Positions 36,501-45,201 of a DNA stretch of 64,000 nt are shown one piece after another. The DNA comes from Chloroflexota bacterium (GTDB lineage: Bacteria > Chloroflexota > Anaerolineae > Aggregatilineales > Phototrophicaceae). The stretch's first letter is position 1. The number at the start of each line of letters is the position of its first letter. The notes beneath the pieces were generated by a model. That model worked only from the letters and a program-made list of their open reading frames with translations. It did no database searches and had not been told where the DNA came from. The position numbers and the translations under genes were made by a program. The stretch lies in NCBI GenBank assembly GCA_011525385.1, contig WTGF01000086.1, forward strand, positions 62,001 through 126,000. Direction: 5' to 3'.

Positions 36501-36673
36501 TCATGCTGGGTCTGATGGGAAGCATGGCAGCGCTATTGGGCCATGGTTTAATTGACAACAGCGTCTTTGTCATCGACTTGGCATTCATATTCATGTTCCA
36601 GTTGGCGGCAACCGCGCGCCTACGTGAACTGGCGCCAGCTATAGAATCGGTTTCCGAGTCTGTTCATGGATGA
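33500..36673 (+). CDS. Fusion of glycosidase-like TIM barrel and O-antigen ligase-like membrane domain
   Basis: 1057 residues from ATG 33500. After one transmembrane helix, residues about 35-330 form a GH39/GH5-like barrel: FVWLRQFVYWDEIEV, VVVLMHSPQWAR, YYQIWDEPNL (Glu171 as acid/base) and TPLWASHWGWNT. In related barrels the last motif carries the nucleophile Glu (W.TE.GW); here it is SH, with His292. A beta-rich region follows (about 390-510). From about 510 on there are 12 or so transmembrane segments and an O-antigen ligase (Wzy_C) signature with HPIFGIGLDQF and SHPHNFLLDFW. A role in polymerising or transferring surface glycan is expected; the hydrolase part may be inactive or non-canonical. 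Confidence 0.85.
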   Translation: MRQLILVLISLLLLSGSLIATLGTIHFRDFELRGYVDPTVDQNLPFLTPRPGVNVDLRQYELDSLHANLALISETGFVWLRQFVYWDEIEVSKDQYDWAQWDEIFNVLREYPRLEPVVVLMHSPQWARLSPPGIEVTETAPPQSFDDFARFAGRFARRYGDSVNYYQIWDEPNLDDAWGSLQPRPADYLALLAAGGQAIRAEDSSAKIIAAALAPTTEAGGQNISDLLYLDAMYQLGAAELMDIVAGKPYGFSTSPLDRRVDESVLNFSRIVALREVMLAHNDGRTPLWASHWGWNTLPGEWEGDASIWGSVTPNERNVYTLQAFDRAHREFPWLGAMFLHHWQPNVESSSAQWGFALIGPDDQPSELLTAVQNYDFPALAQNGLFHARTEHARYSGVWQFSELGADIGWLETSDSQLEFDFYGTDLAMLLREDDYIAFLYPTVDGSPTNATAHDSDGNSYIFLRSNSHGPEQNLLPVARDLSLGTHTLRAVADRGWDRWAVAGYAVSSGDLSFAFDRQIALGAIATLLSLSIVLLTFATSPWRRWIPAIGLVFAGLSATAQLAISSVASLVLLFAMIWTWTSHRPALFVRDEINILIALATGGVLYLSPSFFLTIVSGLVLFVLIFHRLETGLILTLFWGPFFLTPVELYQFAFPMVEILILITSIAAFFRFFVWLGEQYQMANSNYPLKLKSLFSQINIFDIGVAGIAIVATLSLSWARYTGVATTELRTLVLEPLFFYVIFRAVRPSRRTVLHCVIALVLASILVCVIGMLRYFSGNDVIVAEEGARRLISVYGSPNNVGLLLGRSIPFALALLLVGHSARMRLSWVAALLVMGITALLTQSVGAILLGIPIGIAVALIGYAQRRAFIPILGIGAALAAGLALLTQVSARFANVFDFTTGTSFLRLRLWESAIEIIRDHPIFGIGLDQFLYYYSGEYVRPDAIWDLNLSHPHNFLLDFWTRLGIAGPIIFLLLQFAFWRYALVTLSRLRNRDRVAFAIMLGLMGSMAALLGHGLIDNSVFVIDLAFIFMFQLAATARLRELAPAIESVSESVHG

Positions 36674-36710
36674 AGAAGCTATGCCATGCGTTGGTCTTAC
36701 GAGCTTTCTT

Positions 36711-36797
36711 GAATGAATCGCGATTTGCGGTAGCCGAGCAGATTCATTATTTTGTGTGAACGCGTTAGCCTACATTCGCTGCCGCCGAGCGGCTGTG
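36711..36797 (+). repeat. Dispersed intergenic repeat, copy A
   Basis: Matches copy C at 50268 across most of its length (AATGAATCGCGATTT, then CGGT.GCCGAGCAG, then GCCGAGCG) and copies B and D in the second half. It lies just upstream of the epimerase gene. Confidence 0.65.
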
Positions 36798-36837
36798 GTA
36801 AACTTTGTCCAGCTTATCAAATCGAGGGTACCAAGAC

Positions 36838-37782
36838 TTGCGTGTACTGATCACAGGCGGGGCCGGGTTCATAGGCTCACATTTGTGCGATCGATTCTTG
36901 AGCGATGGCCATCGTGTGGTGGCGGTTGACAACCTCATCACGGGCACCCAGGACAACATCTCGCACCTGGCTGGCAATCGTCACTTCGAATTCGTGTATC
37001 ACGATGTCAGCAACTTCATCCACCTTCCCGGCCAGATCGACGCCGTTTTGCATTTTGCCTCCCCTGCCAGCCCGATTGACTATCTCAAGTATCCGATACA
37101 GACCTTGAAAGTTGGCGCGCTGGGCACGCACAACGCGTTGGGTTTGGCACGGGCGAAGCGCGCGCGCTTTTTGCTCGCGTCTACATCTGAGGTCTACGGC
37201 GATCCGCAGGTACATCCACAGAGTGAGGACTATGCTGGCAATGTTGACCCGGTTGGTCCACGTGGCGTATACGACGAAGCAAAACGTTATGCGGAAGCGC
37301 TGGTGATGGCCTATCATCGTCAACACGGTATGGAGACCCGCATCGTACGCATATTCAACACCTACGGGCCGAGAATGCGCCTTGACGATGGGCGGGTCGT
37401 CCCCAATTTCGTCGGCCAGGCGATCCGTGGCGAGGCGCTGACGGTCTATGGCGACGGCAGTCAAACGCGATGCTTTCAATACATTGACGACCTGGTGGAA
37501 GGCGTTGTGCGTTTGCTCGACAGCGGTTTCGTCGAGCCGGTCAATATCGGTACCACTCGCGAAGTGAGCATTCTTGATTTTGCGAATGTGGTCAACCGCG
37601 TTTCGGCCAACCCTGCTGGCATCGTCTTTGACGACGGTCTTCGGATTGATGGCGATCCTCAGACGCGCAAACCGGATGCGAGCCGGGCACAGAATCTGCT
37701 CGATTGGCGACCGCAAGTGGCGCTGGAAGACGGCCTCGCGCGCACGATCGCATATTTTCGTCAAGTTATCGCCGCCACTTGA
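36838..37782 (+). CDS. NAD-dependent sugar-nucleotide epimerase/decarboxylase, UXS type
   Basis: 314 residues from TTG 36838. This start is chosen because it begins [18 protein letters not shown], the expected N-terminus, and GAGGGT lies eight bases upstream. Extended short-chain dehydrogenase: NAD motif [19 protein letters not shown] and catalytic YDEAKRY (YxxxK), [10 protein letters not shown] and [15 protein letters not shown]. The sequence is close to UDP-glucuronate decarboxylases (UDP-xylose synthases), which make sugar donors for glycans. The next gene, an O-antigen ligase, begins two bases after the stop. Confidence 0.9.
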   Translation: MRVLITGGAGFIGSHLCDRFLSDGHRVVAVDNLITGTQDNISHLAGNRHFEFVYHDVSNFIHLPGQIDAVLHFASPASPIDYLKYPIQTLKVGALGTHNALGLARAKRARFLLASTSEVYGDPQVHPQSEDYAGNVDPVGPRGVYDEAKRYAEALVMAYHRQHGMETRIVRIFNTYGPRMRLDDGRVVPNFVGQAIRGEALTVYGDGSQTRCFQYIDDLVEGVVRLLDSGFVEPVNIGTTREVSILDFANVVNRVSANPAGIVFDDGLRIDGDPQTRKPDASRAQNLLDWRPQVALEDGLARTIAYFRQVIAAT

Positions 37783-37783
37783 G

Positions 37784-39244
37784 ATGCCTGGCTTCCAGAA
37801 CCTTTTGCCTGGTCGAATCTTCTGGCTTGTCATCGCAGTTGCCGTCGCGATTGCGAATCTCTTAATTGCGACACCCGAAGTCCTTGGTCTTACCCTTGGG
37901 GGCTTATGTTTGATCGCAGCGCTCGCCTCCCCAACGGCAATGCTTGTCGTTTTGTTGGTTCTTGCGCCCTTGCGAGCGCTGATCGCGACAGAATCAAATA
38001 TTGATCTTCCGCTGGATATCGGTCAGATCCTATTCGTTTTTTATATTGGAGTTTGGTTGGCGCATCGAATCGCGCTGCGTAAACCCGTACTTGCCTACCA
38101 TCGCAACATCGCATTGTCTGCAATCTTGTGCCTTTGCGCCGTTTTCGCGCTCGGGTCTTGGACAAGCGCCTCGCAGTCCGCCTGGCTGCGCGAGTGGCTC
38201 AAATGGATCTTGATGGCGGTTTTCGTCTGGCAAATAACGATCTCGGAACATAGCTGCTGGACCTGGCTGGTATTCGCGCTGCTCGTCGCCGCTACAGCAA
38301 ATGCGCTTGTCGGCTTGTATATCTTCTTTGGTGGAAGCGGCGCAGACCATCTTGCGATTTTGGGTCGGTTTTTCCGCGCCTTTGGCACGTTCGGGCAGCC
38401 GAATCCCTTCGCCGGATTCATGGGGCTTGTGCTCCCGCTCGCTTTAATGGGCGCCTATGTTCAGGTTACGTCGATTCTTTCCGGATACCGAAAGAAACGC
38501 AGGATTCACTGGTATTCGCTGCGGCTTCTTATCTGCTTCGGGCTGTCAGCAGCGTTGATTTCGGCTGCGCTGCTTGCATCCTGGAGTCGCGGCGCCTGGC
38601 TCGGCACAGCAGTTTCAGCGGCGGTTATGCTCTTCGCGCTGCCCAAACGCGCGACAACGGGGTTCGGCGCCGCCCTTGGTCTAGCGTTTCTGATTGCAGG
38701 GTTATGGTTGGGAGGATTGTTACCCCAATCCGTCGTCAATCGGTTGACGGCTTCCGCTGAGGATTTTCTCACGATGGAAGATGTTCGCGGTGTTGATGTC
38801 AGCCCGATGAACTACGCGGTAGTCGAAAGAATCGCCCATTGGCAGGCGGCGCTCAATATGGCGCAATCCAACCCAATTCTGGGGGTCGGGCTGGGTAACT
38901 ACGAAATCGTCTATGACCGGTATCGACTCATTAATTGGAAGGAGCCCTTAGGGCATGCCCATAATTTTTATCTAAATACGCTTGCGGAAACCGGCGTAGT
39001 CGGATTGGTCGCGTATCTGGCTTTCTGGCTCGTGATCTTTCTTGTCACCTGGCGCGCGCGCGCCCATCCGGATTCTTTTGCACGAGCAACAGCGATCGCT
39101 CTGCTTGGCAGTTGGACATATCTGGCAGTCCATAGCATTTTTGACAACCTCTTCGTAAATAACCTCTTTCTGCATATTGGTGTATTATTAGGTATACTTG
39201 CGATTTTGTATTGGCAACTTAATCACAAGCTGACTATGGATTAA
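37784..39244 (+). CDS. O-antigen ligase / polymerase family membrane protein
   Basis: 486 residues from ATG 37784, just past the previous stop. About eleven or twelve transmembrane segments. The Wzy_C signature is present: SWSRGAWLG, NPILGVGLGNYEIVYDRY and GHAHNFYLNTLAETGVVGL (conserved HxHNF). Members join or polymerise lipid-linked glycan chains at the outer face of the membrane. This is the second such protein in the run; the first is fused to a glycosidase-like domain. Confidence 0.88.
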   Translation: MPGFQNLLPGRIFWLVIAVAVAIANLLIATPEVLGLTLGGLCLIAALASPTAMLVVLLVLAPLRALIATESNIDLPLDIGQILFVFYIGVWLAHRIALRKPVLAYHRNIALSAILCLCAVFALGSWTSASQSAWLREWLKWILMAVFVWQITISEHSCWTWLVFALLVAATANALVGLYIFFGGSGADHLAILGRFFRAFGTFGQPNPFAGFMGLVLPLALMGAYVQVTSILSGYRKKRRIHWYSLRLLICFGLSAALISAALLASWSRGAWLGTAVSAAVMLFALPKRATTGFGAALGLAFLIAGLWLGGLLPQSVVNRLTASAEDFLTMEDVRGVDVSPMNYAVVERIAHWQAALNMAQSNPILGVGLGNYEIVYDRYRLINWKEPLGHAHNFYLNTLAETGVVGLVAYLAFWLVIFLVTWRARAHPDSFARATAIALLGSWTYLAVHSIFDNLFVNNLFLHIGVLLGILAILYWQLNHKLTMD

Positions 39245-39246
39245 CT

Positions 39247-39852
39247 ATGTCCCAAGCGATTACGCCGGATGTCACGTCTAAGGGCGAAGGTTACCGAGGG
39301 CTATCAACACCTATTGATCGTTTCATCATTGCCTTGGCAAGCCGGGTCGGTGGCAGACGAGCGAAAGAAGTCGAGCGATTCATCAAATTCGCATTCATCG
39401 GTTTACTGGGTTTTGTCATCGATTTTGGCGTTCTGTTTATTCTGCAGTCGACCGTCCTGCCAGCGGCAGACGACCAAAACATTGAGTTGCCGCTCAACGT
39501 GGCGCTCGCCACGACCATAAGCTTTACATTGGCTGTTAGTAGCAATTTCACTTGGAATCGTCTTTGGACGTACCCGGATTCAAGATCATATTCAGTTCGT
39601 CGCCAATTGACGCAATTCGCCATAGTCAGCGTGATCGGCTGGATCGGTCGAACCTTCTGGATTACAAGTTCCTTTGCCTTCTTTGGCCTATGGTCGACCA
39701 CCGCGATTCAAAGCATTTTTTCGAGTTACCAACCCGTTCTACAAGACGAATTAAAACTAGGCACGATGATCGCGCAGTTTATCGGTGTCATTGTCGTGAT
39801 GATTTGGAACTTCTTCGCAAACCGCTACTGGACCTTTAACGACGTCGAATAA
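39247..39852 (+). CDS. GtrA family membrane protein
   Basis: 201 residues, four predicted helices in the C-terminal 150. Family motifs: FIKFAFIGLLGFVIDFGVLF (about 50-70), FTLAVSSNFTWNRLWTYP and VVMIWNFFANRYWTFND at the end. GtrA-type proteins are thought to flip polyprenyl-phosphate sugars across the membrane. It begins two bases after the ligase stop and is followed at once by a glycosyltransferase. Confidence 0.9.
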   Translation: MSQAITPDVTSKGEGYRGLSTPIDRFIIALASRVGGRRAKEVERFIKFAFIGLLGFVIDFGVLFILQSTVLPAADDQNIELPLNVALATTISFTLAVSSNFTWNRLWTYPDSRSYSVRRQLTQFAIVSVIGWIGRTFWITSSFAFFGLWSTTAIQSIFSSYQPVLQDELKLGTMIAQFIGVIVVMIWNFFANRYWTFNDVE

Positions 39853-39853
39853 C

Positions 39854-41005
39854 GTGTCCCGTATTGCCATCGACTATACACCTGCTTATGAACAGGGTGG
39901 CGGTATCGGGCGCTACGTTCGCGAGTTGACGGCAGCGCTTGCCATAGAAGATCCTGTGACGGACTATCGGCTCTTCGTCGCGGGCTCGAAACGCGAGCAA
40001 CTCTCGCATCCGCCCGGATCCAACTTTGATTGGCGGACGACAATCTTGACCCCGCGGTGGCTGGCAAGAATCTGGCAACGCGCTCAACTGCCGCTGCCAG
40101 TTGAAGCCTTCGCCGGGCCCATGGATTTATTCCATGCTACCGACTTCGTCTTGCCCCCGACTTTGCCCCGGACGCGCAGCTTGTTGACAGTGCATGACCT
40201 TTCCTTCCTTCGCGTGCCAGATGCTGCCAGCCCGTCTCTAAGACGATACTTGGAAGCCGTGGCGCCGCGTTCTGTTAAGCGGGCAGATCACGTACTGGCC
40301 GATTCTCAGGCGACTAAAGACGATCTCATAGAAATCTACCGGACGCCTGCCGACAAGATTAGCGTTTTGTATTCCGGGGTGGATAGCCGTTTCGGTCGGG
40401 TGACGGACGAGATGGCATTAAAAGAAGTATTGGACAGGCACGATTTGAAAGATATTAAATATGTCCTGTCAGTCGGTACAGTCCAGCCACGCAAAAATTA
40501 TAGCGGAGCTATCCGCGCATTATCAATAATACGGGATCAAGGCATAGACTTGCATTATGCTATTGCGGGCGGCAGTGGCTGGCTGGAAGACGAGATGTAT
40601 CGCAGCATCAGGGAAACGGCGATGGAGGACCGTGTTCATATTCTTGGTTTCGTCCCTGATGAGGACCTGCCCGCGCTCTACTCAGGCGCGCGCGCGCTGC
40701 TTGCTGTATCTTTATACGAAGGTTTCGGACTACCGGTTCTGGAGGCCATGGCCTGTGGAACACCGGTGATCACGAGCAATTTGTCGTCGCTTCCAGAAGT
40801 TGCCGGCGACGCCGGCATTCTGGTTGACCCGCTGGATACCGAAGCAATCAGCAATGCTATTATGAGGCCGTTGACCGACGCAGCCTTGCGGCGGCAGCTA
40901 GTTGCCGCGGGCCTTGAGCACGTCAAGCGTTTCACTTGGGCGAGTGCAGCGAGCCAACTCAAGTCCATCTACGATGAAATGCTTGGCGCGTCAGTTAATA
41001 CATAG
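39854..41005 (+). CDS. GT4-type glycosyltransferase
   Basis: 383 residues starting with GTG 39854 (MSRIAIDYTPAYEQGGGIGRYV, the N-terminal motif of this family). The GT-B fold motif is clear: YVLSVGTVQPRKN, HYAIAGGSGWLEDEM, HILGFVPDEDLPALYSGA and the donor-binding EGFGLPVLEAMACGTPVI (EX7E, about 294-302). It transfers a sugar from a nucleotide donor to a glycan chain. In an operon with GtrA and the ligase. Confidence 0.93.
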   Translation: MSRIAIDYTPAYEQGGGIGRYVRELTAALAIEDPVTDYRLFVAGSKREQLSHPPGSNFDWRTTILTPRWLARIWQRAQLPLPVEAFAGPMDLFHATDFVLPPTLPRTRSLLTVHDLSFLRVPDAASPSLRRYLEAVAPRSVKRADHVLADSQATKDDLIEIYRTPADKISVLYSGVDSRFGRVTDEMALKEVLDRHDLKDIKYVLSVGTVQPRKNYSGAIRALSIIRDQGIDLHYAIAGGSGWLEDEMYRSIRETAMEDRVHILGFVPDEDLPALYSGARALLAVSLYEGFGLPVLEAMACGTPVITSNLSSLPEVAGDAGILVDPLDTEAISNAIMRPLTDAALRRQLVAAGLEHVKRFTWASAASQLKSIYDEMLGASVNT

Positions 41006-41035
41006 TCCGATAAAGAATTGAGGCCTTCAAGACCT

Positions 41036-41653
41036 ATGAGCATGGCGAATAGCGTAGAAAACTCTCGCGGGAACGCGGTACTTGCTCTTTTGCTGCTGGC
41101 GCTGGCAGGTTACCTGTTGCCTTGGGTAACGGCCCCGAATTCTGCCATGACGCTCAACGCATTCGATCTGGCCGAATGGACGAGCTTGCATCCATTGCAG
41201 CAGCAAGCGACGCCGCCATTGATTGTGCCATTGCTACTGCGCGCGCAACTGCCGATTTTAGCGGTTTTAATCACGCTTTGGTCGACCAGCCGACGCGAGC
41301 GTTTTCTCGCCTTTCTATTCCTTGTCTTGCTCTCGGTTTCACAACTCCCGCCGCTGGAGTTCCTAAACAACGTCGCCGATCCAAATTACCGGCAACTGCT
41401 GTTTCTTGCCATAGCGACAATCCTCTTGTCAACAGGACTAGGCTTCATTCTGGCAGCGCAGTTTCGGCCATTTGTCATTATCTTCCTTGCGGTTACGGGA
41501 ATTGTCACATCACTCCTGGGACAGTCGCAAGCGATTGAGTTGTATCAAGTTACGCTGGAGCAAGGTGAGACAGGCGGCGGCTTATGGCTAATCGTAGTGG
41601 CCTATGCCGCTGTCAGTGTCAATGTGCTTCAAAGATTCCTACGCCGTCGATAA
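41036..41653 (+). CDS. Small polytopic membrane protein, unknown
   Basis: 205 residues from ATG 41036; GAGG lies 12 bases upstream, and an ATG at 41042 is also possible. Five or so transmembrane helices (for example AVLALLLLALAGYLLPWV and LPILAVLITLWSTS). No motif recognised. It is the last gene of the polysaccharide run and overlaps the DinB gene's 3' end by 15 bases. Confidence 0.72.
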   Translation: MSMANSVENSRGNAVLALLLLALAGYLLPWVTAPNSAMTLNAFDLAEWTSLHPLQQQATPPLIVPLLLRAQLPILAVLITLWSTSRRERFLAFLFLVLLSVSQLPPLEFLNNVADPNYRQLLFLAIATILLSTGLGFILAAQFRPFVIIFLAVTGIVTSLLGQSQAIELYQVTLEQGETGGGLWLIVVAYAAVSVNVLQRFLRRR

Positions 41654-42130
41654 TCCAAGATACGCGGCCGGCTTATCGAGAGCTTCGGCAACCATCGTCA
41701 TTTGACCGACGTGATAGCTTTCATGGAAATGGAAATACAGCAGGCTATCGAACACGCTGTTTTTGCCGTAGCCGGATGGTTGCAGCAGCGCTTCATCATC
41801 CATCATTTGCAATCCGGCTTGTAAACGCCGTTGCGTCTCGTTGAAAAGGCTCACTAATTCCTCGAACTGAAGCGCCGTTTCATCTTGAAAGCTGATTGGG
41901 CTGCTGCCATGACGATATCGCGCTCGGCACTCGTCCGACCATACGTTTTCTGCCCCAAGCAGAATCAAAGGCGTGGTTCGGGCGGAAACGATATGACCCA
42001 ATAGCCAGTTGATGCTGTGCGAATTATCGAAAGGCTGAACCAGGCTTTCAGCATGGCCGACGACACGTACTTGCATACGAACTGTTTCCGCCGTGTATTC
42101 AAAGCAATTCAAGAGCGCCGTGCAGAGCAT
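41639..42130 (-). CDS. DinB-like (YfiT) metal-binding protein
   Basis: 163 residues from ATG 42130, which follows AGGAGG at nine bases; a start at 42148 is in frame but lacks this. Four-helix DinB fold: SINWLLGHIVSARTT with the first His and FHFHESYHVGQM with two more metal-binding His. Family members may be thiol S-transferases or unknown hydrolases. Confidence 0.88.
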   Translation of the reverse strand: MLCTALLNCFEYTAETVRMQVRVVGHAESLVQPFDNSHSINWLLGHIVSARTTPLILLGAENVWSDECRARYRHGSSPISFQDETALQFEELVSLFNETQRRLQAGLQMMDDEALLQPSGYGKNSVFDSLLYFHFHESYHVGQMTMVAEALDKPAAYLGLSTA

Positions 42131-42252
42131 CTGCTTTGTCCTCCTCAATGGACGTCAGTTTTTTTCTATACTTATACACTCGCGGCCCCCAAGTCCGGTC
42201 CATGAGACAGACGGCTTGCCGCTATTTTGTTGATGTCCGGCGCGGAAAACGA

Positions 42253-42278
42253 AACGAGGCAGCAGTTGCTGCCTCGTT
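42253..42278 (-). terminator. Terminator after acpP
   Basis: Near-perfect stem AACGAGGCAGCA / TGCTGCCTCGTT around a two-base loop. On the minus strand it is followed by TCGTTTTCC. About 30 bases past the acpP stop. Confidence 0.75.
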
Positions 42279-42308
42279 CAATTTAGAAAATGACTGTTGC
42301 GAATTGGA

Positions 42309-42545
42309 TTATTCCATGTTGGATTGAATGTACTCCACGGCTTGACCAACAGTTTCGATTCGCTGAGCGTCCTCATCGCTGATTTCGCCGCCGAATTCTT
42401 CCTCAAATGCCATGATCAATTCGACGAGGTCGAGCGAGTCGGCTTCCAGATCTTCGCGGAAACTCGCGGTACTCACGACGCGTTCTTCTTCCACACCAAG
42501 CAACTCGACCACGATTCCTTTGACCCGATCTTCAATAGATGCCAT
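42309..42545 (-). CDS. acpP: Acyl carrier protein
   Basis: 78 residues from ATG 42545; GGAGGAG at eight bases upstream supports this start over the GTG nine bases earlier. The phosphopantetheine attachment Ser is in [18 protein letters not shown]. Small, strongly acidic. It carries acyl chains in fatty-acid synthesis, working with FabF and PlsX encoded at 24.5-26.8 kb. Confidence 0.96.
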   Translation of the reverse strand: MASIEDRVKGIVVELLGVEEERVVSTASFREDLEADSLDLVELIMAFEEEFGGEISDEDAQRIETVGQAVEYIQSNME

Positions 42546-42593
42546 CTTGGTCACTCCTCCCCAACGGAATCTTTAGAACTCACATAAGCGCCA

Positions 42594-42622
42594 ATTATAG
42601 CGTTTATCACTTTCCATGCCAA
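42594..42622 (-). promoter_or_regulatory. Promoter of acpP
   Basis: Minus strand: TTGGCA (42617-42622), 17 bases, TATAAT (42594-42599). The -10 is perfect. It stands 48 bases before the start codon. Confidence 0.75.
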
Positions 42623-42724
42623 CCTGTATGGTGGCGACGCGCATAATTGACACGTCAAAACTTCGACAGTACGATGATTCGGCGGCGACCTGGATTACCG
42701 CCTCAATAAAGGGAACACTTCGTT

Positions 42725-43768
42725 ATGCCTAAAGTCACGGAAACACCCTCAACCGAAAGCCGCAAACTGGACCACATCCGGATCAACCTGCAAGAGGATG
42801 TTCAGTTTCCCCGCATTAGCACCGGGCTTGAACGCTATCGATTTACTCACCAGGCGCTTCCCGAGTTAAGCTTGCATGATATCGACACTTCGGTTCAAGT
42901 ATTCGGCAAGCGACTGGGGTCGCCGATCATGATATCATCGATGACAGGCGGTACCGACGCCGCCAGACGCATCAACAGACATCTTGCGGCGGCTGCTCAA
43001 AAGCATGCCATCGCAATGGGTTTGGGCTCACAGCGAGCCGCGATAGAAGATGAATCCTTGCGCAGTTCCTTTGATATCCGTCAGGTGGCGCCGGACATCC
43101 TGCTTTTCGCCAATCTCGGCGCCGTGCAGCTCAATTATGGCTACGGCATCGAAGAGTGTCGCAAGGCGATCGACATGGTAGCTGCCGATGCCCTGATTCT
43201 TCATTTCAATGTTTTGCAGGAAGCGGTTCAAGCCGAGGGCGATGTCGATTTTTCCGGTCTCCTTAAGAAGGTAGAGTTGATATGCAGGCATCTCGCAGTG
43301 CCGGTTATTGCCAAAGAAGTTGGCTGGGGCTTTTCCCATAGAAATGTACGCGATTTGGCCAACGCAGGCGTCTCAGCAATTGACGTGGCCGGATCAGGAG
43401 GCACGTCCTGGAGCGAAGTGGAATATCACCGCGCGCCTACACCCTTCCACGCGCGCGTGGCCCGCAGCTTCGCTGACTGGGGAATCCCTACCGCTGAGGC
43501 GCTAACTTACGCGCGGACGGCGGCGCCAGATTTGCCGGTCTTCGCCAGCGGGGGCTTGCGCGACGGCGTCGATATTGCCAAATGTATCGCATTGGGCGCT
43601 TGTCTTGCCGGCTTGGCCAGCCCGTTCCTAGGCGCGGCGGACGCATCCGCCGAAGCGGTTGATTTGCTAATTGCCGAATTGAACGCTCAATTGCGTATCG
43701 CCATGTTATGCACGGCTTCGCAAAATGTCGCCCAACTGCGCAATGCGGAGATCAAATCAATTGACTGA
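42725..43768 (+). CDS. fni: Type 2 isopentenyl-diphosphate delta-isomerase
   Basis: 347 residues, FMN-dependent TIM barrel. It interconverts IPP and DMAPP. Seen: RKLDHIRINLQEDVQF, PIMISSMTGGTD, MGLGSQRAAIED, ANLGAVQLNYG and HFNVLQEAVQAEGD, the counterpart of HLNPLQE in the family; GSGGTSWSEVEY and FASGGLRDGVDIAK bind FMN. The enzyme completes the isoprenoid route begun by the kinases at 6.7-10.5 kb. Confidence 0.95.
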   Translation: MPKVTETPSTESRKLDHIRINLQEDVQFPRISTGLERYRFTHQALPELSLHDIDTSVQVFGKRLGSPIMISSMTGGTDAARRINRHLAAAAQKHAIAMGLGSQRAAIEDESLRSSFDIRQVAPDILLFANLGAVQLNYGYGIEECRKAIDMVAADALILHFNVLQEAVQAEGDVDFSGLLKKVELICRHLAVPVIAKEVGWGFSHRNVRDLANAGVSAIDVAGSGGTSWSEVEYHRAPTPFHARVARSFADWGIPTAEALTYARTAAPDLPVFASGGLRDGVDIAKCIALGACLAGLASPFLGAADASAEAVDLLIAELNAQLRIAMLCTASQNVAQLRNAEIKSID

Positions 43769-43773
43769 ATCGC

Positions 43774-44946
43774 TTACACCAGTTCCCGGATAACTGCGTT
43801 GCTAAGCAGCCGACCCCGCTCGCTCAAGCGGACGCGGTCGCTTTCCACATGAATCAAGCCCACGGCCTTCATTTTTCGGATGCCGACAGGGAACTTGTCG
43901 GCGATGTCCACGCCGAAACGCCTTCGGAACGTCGGACGATGTATCCCCTCGCGGGTTAGCCTTATGCTCATCATTACAGTTTCATAAAGGTCTTCCCCGC
44001 TATTGACTTTTGTCGATTTCGCCACGGCTGGCGTAAGCGGAAAATCATATTTTGCGCCTGAGCGCTCCTTGAGTGACTCGACATATCGTATGGGATTGGC
44101 TATGTTGGAATAACGAACACCGCCTGCGAAACCGTGCGCGCCCGCGCCAAGCCCAAGGTAGGGCAAGTTGCGCCAATACTGTAAGTTATGGCGACATTCG
44201 AACTGCGGACGCGTCCAATTGCTAATCTCGTATTGCGCGTATCCGTCGCGTTCCAGGCCGCGCGACGCATATTCGTACATATCTGCGAAAATATCGTCGT
44301 TAGGCCGTGGCAATGCGCCGGCGTCGACTTGCGCGCGCAAAGCCGTTCCACCCTTCAGTTCCAGTCCGTACATCGAAACATGTTCCGGGGCATAACGGAG
44401 AACGGCATTAACCGTACGCTTCCATTCATCGAGGGTTTCGCCAGGCGACCCGAATATGACGTCCAGGTTCACATTTTCGAAGCCCGCCTGTCGCGCGCAG
44501 CGCAGAGCGCCTTCGACAGCGTCAAGGTCATGGCGACGCTCGAATAGGCGCAGGACTCTTCCTGATGCGGATTGCATGCCAATGCTCAAACGGTTGATGC
44601 CGATTTCACGCAATCCGCGCAAATACGAAGTCGATATGTCATTAGGATTGGTCTCCATGGAGACTTCAAGATCGGCAGCCAGGGAGAAGCGCTCCGCCAG
44701 GCAATCCAGAATGTCCCGATAGTAGCGCGCTGCGAGCAGGGACGGGGTTCCGCCTCCGAAGTAGACGGTATGAATCTCCCGATGTGGATTGTTCGCGGAG
44801 GCAAATTCGATCTCTTGGAGAAGCGCGCGAATATACGCTGGAACCAGAGACCCAAGATCGGTGTAGATGTTGAACGCGCAGTAGCTGCAACGTGTCTCGC
44901 AAAAGGGTATGTGGATGTATGCGGAAAACGGTGCTTGTGGACTCAT
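43774..44946 (-). CDS. hemW: HemW, coproporphyrinogen III oxidase-like radical SAM protein
   Basis: 390 residues from ATG 44946. Radical SAM Cys cluster CETRCSYC (CxxxCxxC, about 17-24), FGGGTPSLL, MQSASGRVLRLFERRHD and NVDVIFGSPGET-type sequence NLDVIFGSPGETLDE. YAQYEISNW and GAGAHGFAGG are HemW/HemN hallmarks. It is thought to deliver haem rather than act as the oxidase. Transcribed alone. Confidence 0.93.
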   Translation of the reverse strand: MSPQAPFSAYIHIPFCETRCSYCAFNIYTDLGSLVPAYIRALLQEIEFASANNPHREIHTVYFGGGTPSLLAARYYRDILDCLAERFSLAADLEVSMETNPNDISTSYLRGLREIGINRLSIGMQSASGRVLRLFERRHDLDAVEGALRCARQAGFENVNLDVIFGSPGETLDEWKRTVNAVLRYAPEHVSMYGLELKGGTALRAQVDAGALPRPNDDIFADMYEYASRGLERDGYAQYEISNWTRPQFECRHNLQYWRNLPYLGLGAGAHGFAGGVRYSNIANPIRYVESLKERSGAKYDFPLTPAVAKSTKVNSGEDLYETVMMSIRLTREGIHRPTFRRRFGVDIADKFPVGIRKMKAVGLIHVESDRVRLSERGRLLSNAVIRELV

Positions 44947-45201
44947 AATCGCGGCTGGTTTCAACGCAAGCCAGAGATTGCGCCAATGTTATTACTAAAA
45001 TATAATTATGCAAGTCAACGTTCCCAGACATATTCGCTAGAGAGTCTGGTCGGGTCGGCAACTCCACAAGCTAGCAGGCAGGATGTTGTGCAAGCCCGAA
45101 ACAGTCGAATCCGAACACTTTGCGGAACCGAATCCACGGGCATGGACACGGTCGGTATTTTTATTTGCAAAAGCCGCGACCTCCGGTATTAGGGAAACGT
45201 G

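Noticed and set aside
44572..45192. Open frame on plus strand beside hemW
   Set aside because: Half of it lies antisense inside hemW and the composition does not look coding.
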